17,129 nt of DNA, from assembly GCA_035063885.1 (NCBI GenBank), contig JAPSFM010000111.1, forward strand, positions 1 through 17,129. The letters run 5' to 3'. This DNA comes from CAADGY01 sp900696665. GTDB taxonomy: Bacteria > Acidobacteriota > Terriglobia > Bryobacterales > Bryobacteraceae. This document shows, in pieces, positions 14,957 to 17,129 of the stretch (position 1 is its first letter; each line of letters begins with the position of its first letter). A program made the translations under genes and the position numbers. The notes beneath the pieces were generated by a model. That model ran no database searches, had not been told where the DNA came from, and saw nothing but the letters and a program-made list of their open reading frames with translations.

Positions 14957-15140
14957 GCCTATACGGCCTATACGGTTGCCTACATTGCACATGCTCCGCT
15001 TGAACCGCGTGCGGCGGTCGCCCAGTGGGAAAACGGTAAGCTGCCCGTTCGTCCCGGCGACACAGAGGCCTTTCGGCGCAAAACAGGATCTGGCGCGCGC
15101 TTTCGGGATTCCGGAGCCGCGAGCGCGTGTGATCGTCCCC
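14957..15140 (+). pseudogene. Frameshifted fragment of a xanthine dehydrogenase/CoxL-type molybdopterin-binding subunit
   Basis: Translated in one frame, 14957-15058 reads AYTAYTVAYIAHAPLEPR then AAVAQWENGKLPVRPG. Shifting by one base at about 15059, 15060-15140 reads TQRPFGAKQDLARAFGIPE then PRARVIVP. Together these match the consecutive blocks (Y)TVAYIAHAPLEPRAAVA, GTQRPFG-x-(R/K) and RVIVP of the molybdopterin-binding large subunit of the xanthine dehydrogenase/isoquinoline oxidoreductase family, from established knowledge of that family. One extra G accounts for the frameshift. Homology stops abruptly after IVP, before the expected GG(G/Y)-x-GGK loop, and is not obvious upstream of 14957. 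About 60 of the more than 700 residues remain, so this is a dead relic. It lies in the spacer between csp and the TPR gene. Confidence 0.75.
14958..14975 (+). repeat. 9-bp perfect tandem duplication
   Basis: CCTATACGG occurs twice head to tail, at 14958-14966 and 14967-14975. Inside the molybdoenzyme relic it duplicates the residues A-Y-T in frame, fitting a slippage event in non-functional sequence. An operator role is the alternative. Confidence 0.7.
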
Positions 15141-15283
15141 GCCTGCGGACGGTGTTCGAGGGTGCCAGCCAGACGTTTTTCGCCAGGCCGGTGGGGAGCT
15201 TCAGGTGTGAGTACGCCGTTTGAAACTTAACTTTCGTAGTATCCTGAAGGTGTAAGCTTCAATCGAGTTGGAGGTGTGTTTCT
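15141..15283. promoter_or_regulatory. Leader region of the TPR gene
   Basis: No homology was recognised in 15141-15215. The AT-rich part from 15220 holds only weak promoter hexamers (TTAACT, 18 bases, TGTAAG). GGAGGT at 15270-15275, 8 bases before ATG 15284, is a strong ribosome binding site. The promoter is presumably near 15220-15260 but cannot be fixed. Confidence 0.4.
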
Positions 15284-16435
15284 ATGAAGGCAATCATGCG
15301 CCAGGCAGCCATGATGGCCGTTTCCGGTCTGCTGTTGACCGGTTTGTCGTGGGCCCAGACTTCGTCCATTGCGGGCGTGGTAAAGGGAGAAGACGGCAAG
15401 GGCCTCAAGGACGCCCTGGTTAAAATCGAACGCAAAGATATCAAGGGCAATTACAAGGTTAAGACGAACAAAAAGGGCGAGTATTTTCACGCCGGCTTGC
15501 CCCTTGGCGTATACAAGATCACGCTCGAAGTCGGCGGCCGCGACGTGGACCAGGTAGACAATGTCCGTACGCGACTAGGCGATCCGACCGAGATCAATTT
15601 TGATCTGCAGCAGATGAAGGCGAGGCGCGATGCGATGCAGAAGGCCGCCGAAACCGGCCAGTTGTCGCAGGAGCAGATGCGCGAAATGTCGCCCGAGCAG
15701 CGCGCGGCGATGGAAAAGCAGCTCAAAGAGCGCCAACAGCAGCTTGCCAAGAATAAGGAATTGAATGCAGCGTTCAATGAAGGCATGGAGGCCCTGAAAA
15801 CGAAGAATTTCGAGGCTGCGGTTCAGGGATTCACGAAGGCTTCAGAGCTGGACCCGAAACAGCATGTCGTTTGGGGCAATATGGCCGAAGCCTATATGGG
15901 GCTGGGCGGCCAGAAGACCGGAGCCGAGCAGGAAGCCGCCTTCACAAAAGCCATGGAAGCTTATGGCAAGGCCATCGAGTTGAATCCAAGTGATGCGGCC
16001 TATCACAACAACTACGCGCTGGCGCTGGCGCGGCAGAAGAAATTTGCCGAGGCACAGGCGGAACTGGAAAAGGCCGCGCAGTTGAACCCCCCGGGAGCGG
16101 GCCAATACTACTATAATTTGGGCGCTGTGCTGGTCAATACGGGCCAAATCGAGCCCGCCGGCGAAGCTTTCAAGAAGGCGATCGAGGCCGATCCGAACTA
16201 CGCCAATGCGCAATACCAGTATGGTGTGTACCTGGTTTCGAAGGCGACCACCACCCCGGACGGTAAAATCGTGCCCCCGCCTGGGACCAAGGAAGCCTTC
16301 GAGAAGTACCTCCAACTCGATCCAAGTGGACCTTTCGCCGATGCGGCCAAAGGAATGTTGTCTTCCATGGAAGCCACGGTCCAGACCGAATACACCAATC
16401 CGGACGCCAAGAAAAAAGGCGGCAAGAGGAAGTAA
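15284..16435 (+). CDS. Exported CarboxypepD-like/coiled-coil/TPR repeat protein
   Basis: 383 residues. A Sec signal peptide (1-24, LSWAQ) precedes a carboxypeptidase-regulatory-like beta-sandwich (about 27-108: SIAGVVKGEDGKGLKDALVKI, TNKKGEYFHAGLPLGVYKITL). Residues 109-162 are charged, Gln/Met/Lys-rich and helical, a likely coiled coil (QQMKARRDAMQK, MEKQLKERQQQLAKNKEL). Several TPR units follow from about 163 to 350, recognised by A-x2-G motifs and the AIELNPSDAAYHNNYALAL and AIEADPNYANAQYQYGVYL repeats. The tail is Lys-rich (KKKGGKRK). It is probably a periplasmic or envelope scaffold in protein-protein contacts; the partner is unknown. A strong ribosome binding site supports the start. 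A stable hairpin follows the stop, then a small membrane-protein gene 48 bases downstream. Confidence 0.9.
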   Translation: MKAIMRQAAMMAVSGLLLTGLSWAQTSSIAGVVKGEDGKGLKDALVKIERKDIKGNYKVKTNKKGEYFHAGLPLGVYKITLEVGGRDVDQVDNVRTRLGDPTEINFDLQQMKARRDAMQKAAETGQLSQEQMREMSPEQRAAMEKQLKERQQQLAKNKELNAAFNEGMEALKTKNFEAAVQGFTKASELDPKQHVVWGNMAEAYMGLGGQKTGAEQEAAFTKAMEAYGKAIELNPSDAAYHNNYALALARQKKFAEAQAELEKAAQLNPPGAGQYYYNLGAVLVNTGQIEPAGEAFKKAIEADPNYANAQYQYGVYLVSKATTTPDGKIVPPPGTKEAFEKYLQLDPSGPFADAAKGMLSSMEATVQTEYTNPDAKKKGGKRK

Positions 16436-16452
16436 GTCCGGTGTTCTCTCGC

Positions 16453-16474
16453 GGGGCGCCGCTTCCGGCGCCCC
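16453..16474 (+). terminator. Very stable GC hairpin between the TPR and YHS-like genes
   Basis: GGGGCGCCG (16453-16461) and CGGCGCCCC (16466-16474) form a perfect 9-bp stem closed by the tetraloop CTTC. No T-run follows, so it is not a classical intrinsic terminator. It sits 10 bases before ATG 16484 and may be a partial terminator, an mRNA 3'-end stabiliser or a block on translation of the next gene. Confidence 0.55.
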
Positions 16475-16483
16475 CTATGCGAT

Positions 16484-16759
16484 ATGATTCGTTTCGTCAC
16501 CATCGCGCTGATCGCAATTGTTCTCATCACTCTTCTGCGGTTCACTCTCGGGTTGATAGCCAAGGCGTTTTCCGGCGCGATAGATCCCGGAAGCACAGCA
16601 AAAGGGCCCCGCGGCGGCAAAGTCGCCGGGGGTGAGCTCAAGAAAGATCCGGTTTGCGGTACGTACGTGCCGGTGAATTCTGCTCTCAGCGGGCGGACAG
16701 CAGCGGGTGAAACCGTCTACTTTTGCTCTGAAAGGTGCCGGGTGAAGTTCCTGAAGTAG
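16484..16759 (+). CDS. Small membrane protein with YHS-like Cys motif
   Basis: 91 residues. Residues 2-26 form one transmembrane helix (FVTIALIAIVLITLLRF). A Gly/Lys-rich linker leads to KDPVCGTYVPV (54-64) and VYFCSERCRVKFL (78-90). C58, C81 and C85 make a C-x22-C-x3-C set like YHS/TRASH-type metal-binding domains, which appear in heavy-metal handling and in small inner-membrane proteins of many Gram-negative bacteria. The domain probably binds a metal or acts in redox or trafficking; which is not known. The coding part begins just after a strong hairpin, and no clear Shine-Dalgarno sequence is visible. It probably shares the TPR transcript by read-through. Confidence 0.82.
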   Translation: MIRFVTIALIAIVLITLLRFTLGLIAKAFSGAIDPGSTAKGPRGGKVAGGELKKDPVCGTYVPVNSALSGRTAAGETVYFCSERCRVKFLK

Positions 16760-16767
16760 CCCCGACC

Positions 16768-16784
16768 GGCTGAGGTTGTCAGCC
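16768..16784. terminator. Small hairpin at a convergent junction
   Basis: GGCTGA (16768-16773) and TCAGCC (16779-16784) form a perfect 6-bp stem with a 5-base loop between the YHS-like gene and the cupin remnant, overlapping the latter's stop codon. There is no T-run. It may be a weak bidirectional terminator. Confidence 0.35.
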
Positions 16785-17021
16785 AGCCGATTCGGCTTGC
16801 GCCGTCAAAGGAGGGCCCAACAACTCCAGCCCATGCTTCTCAAAAATGGGCAGAATCGCGGCGGGATCGGGTGGACCATTCACGCACGCCGCCGCCATCT
16901 GGACGAAGAACATCTCAACCCCGGCGGGTTCGGCCACGACCAGGGTGCGCCCCGGTGTTCTACCCACGTTGAGAAAAGTGTGCGGTACATCGTGTGGGGC
17001 GAAAAGAGTAGCCCAAGTTCG
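16779..17021 (-). pseudogene. C-terminal remnant of a cupin-domain protein
   Basis: The frame open from 17021 to the stop at 16779-16781 encodes about 80 residues: APHDVPHTFLNVGRTPGR, then VVAEPAGVEMFFVQM and a tail ending IFEKHGLELLGPPL. The VPH(T/A)FxNxG segment with its His is the last metal-binding strand of a small cupin, and the (Y/H)GLELLGPPL tail is typical of this group. A TGA (17022-17024) stops the frame directly upstream, and the first cupin strands with their other His/Glu ligands are missing. No ATG exists; only GTG 16967 could start a 62-residue peptide lacking the metal strand. It is best read as a 5'-truncated gene. A frameshift with the rest outside the window is less likely, because neighbouring frames up to 17129 show no cupin sequence. 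Confidence 0.65.
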
Positions 17022-17024
17022 TCA

Positions 17025-17129
17025 CGACAGTCGTCGTTTCAAGCTATTTTGGCCGCTCCCATGAAGGGAAGTGCTTTAGCCTCAATCGTTATTTTTTGAA
17101 ATGACGATGTAGTGTAGACCAACCCTCTT
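17025..17129. other. AT-richer terminal stretch without recognisable coding content
   Basis: These 105 bases are visibly richer in A and T than the flanks and interrupt the cupin homology. Short frames on the minus strand (ending in HRHFKK or YIVISKNND before stops) cannot be assigned. It may be the edge of an insertion or recombined segment continuing beyond the window. Confidence 0.3.

Noticed and set aside
14976..15230. An 84-residue plus-strand protein in the csp-TPR spacer
   Set aside because: Its only meaningful part is the second frame of the molybdoenzyme relic; the rest is unrelated, so it is not a gene.
16776..17099. Open frame of 107 codons on the plus strand
   Set aside because: No ribosome binding site or motif, and the minus strand here carries a recognisable cupin C-terminus.
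1..17129. tRNA, rRNA, CRISPR array or complete insertion sequence
   Set aside because: Reading both strands gave no cloverleaf-like gene, spaced repeat array, transposase or terminal inverted repeats.

Overview
The window looks like chromosomal DNA from a GC-rich soil-type bacterium, most likely an acidobacterium of the Solibacter/Bryobacter kind. This is inferred from gene content: an Oar-like TonB-dependent receptor, several Gfo/Idh/MocA oxidoreductases with Sec or Tat signals, DUF4832 and DUF6807 proteins, a Tat-exported sulfatase, and a TPR protein with a carboxypeptidase-regulatory-like domain. No rRNA, tRNA, CRISPR or intact mobile element was seen.

Layout. (A) 1-2726, minus strand: a tightly overlapping operon of a DUF6807 protein, a cytosolic Gfo/Idh/MocA oxidoreductase and a Sec-exported Gfo/Idh/MocA oxidoreductase cut by the window edge. 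Both junctions are 4-base ATGA overlaps. (B) 2842-5238, plus strand, divergent from A: a URO-D superfamily protein followed 15 bases later by a Tat-exported Gfo/Idh/MocA oxidoreductase. (C) 5260-6657, minus: a secreted DUF4832 protein, a putative glycosidase. (D) 6776-10091, plus: a secreted glycine-rich protein of unknown function, then an Oar-like outer-membrane receptor. (E) 10092-11624, minus: a Tat-exported arylsulfatase-family enzyme with the CSPSR formylglycine site. (F) 11702-13684, plus: an RraA-family aldolase/decarboxylase-like enzyme and a second URO-D superfamily protein. (G) 13668-14793, minus: an orphan ModA-like molybdate-binding lipoprotein and a cold-shock protein with a clear terminator. 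(H) 14794-17129: a frameshifted fragment of a molybdopterin hydroxylase large subunit, a CarboxypepD-like/coiled-coil/TPR protein, a small membrane protein with a YHS-like Cys motif, and a 5'-truncated cupin remnant on the minus strand.

How it may work (inference). Regions A-F read as a catabolic island for a decorated glycan or glycoside. The receptor could import oligomers, the sulfatase and DUF4832 protein could trim them outside the cytoplasm, and the oxidoreductases in up to three locations could oxidise or epimerise sugars. The RraA-like enzyme could cleave a keto acid. The two URO-D proteins are not HemE. The first carries a His-x-Cys...Cys set resembling the zinc site of corrinoid methyltransferases such as MtaA. 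The second has His-x-Cys, but His at the aligned third position. This raises the possibility of O-demethylation of methoxylated substrates, although no corrinoid protein lies in the window. The right end is decaying: two gene remnants flank two apparently intact genes, and the orphan modA lies close to the molybdoenzyme remnant.
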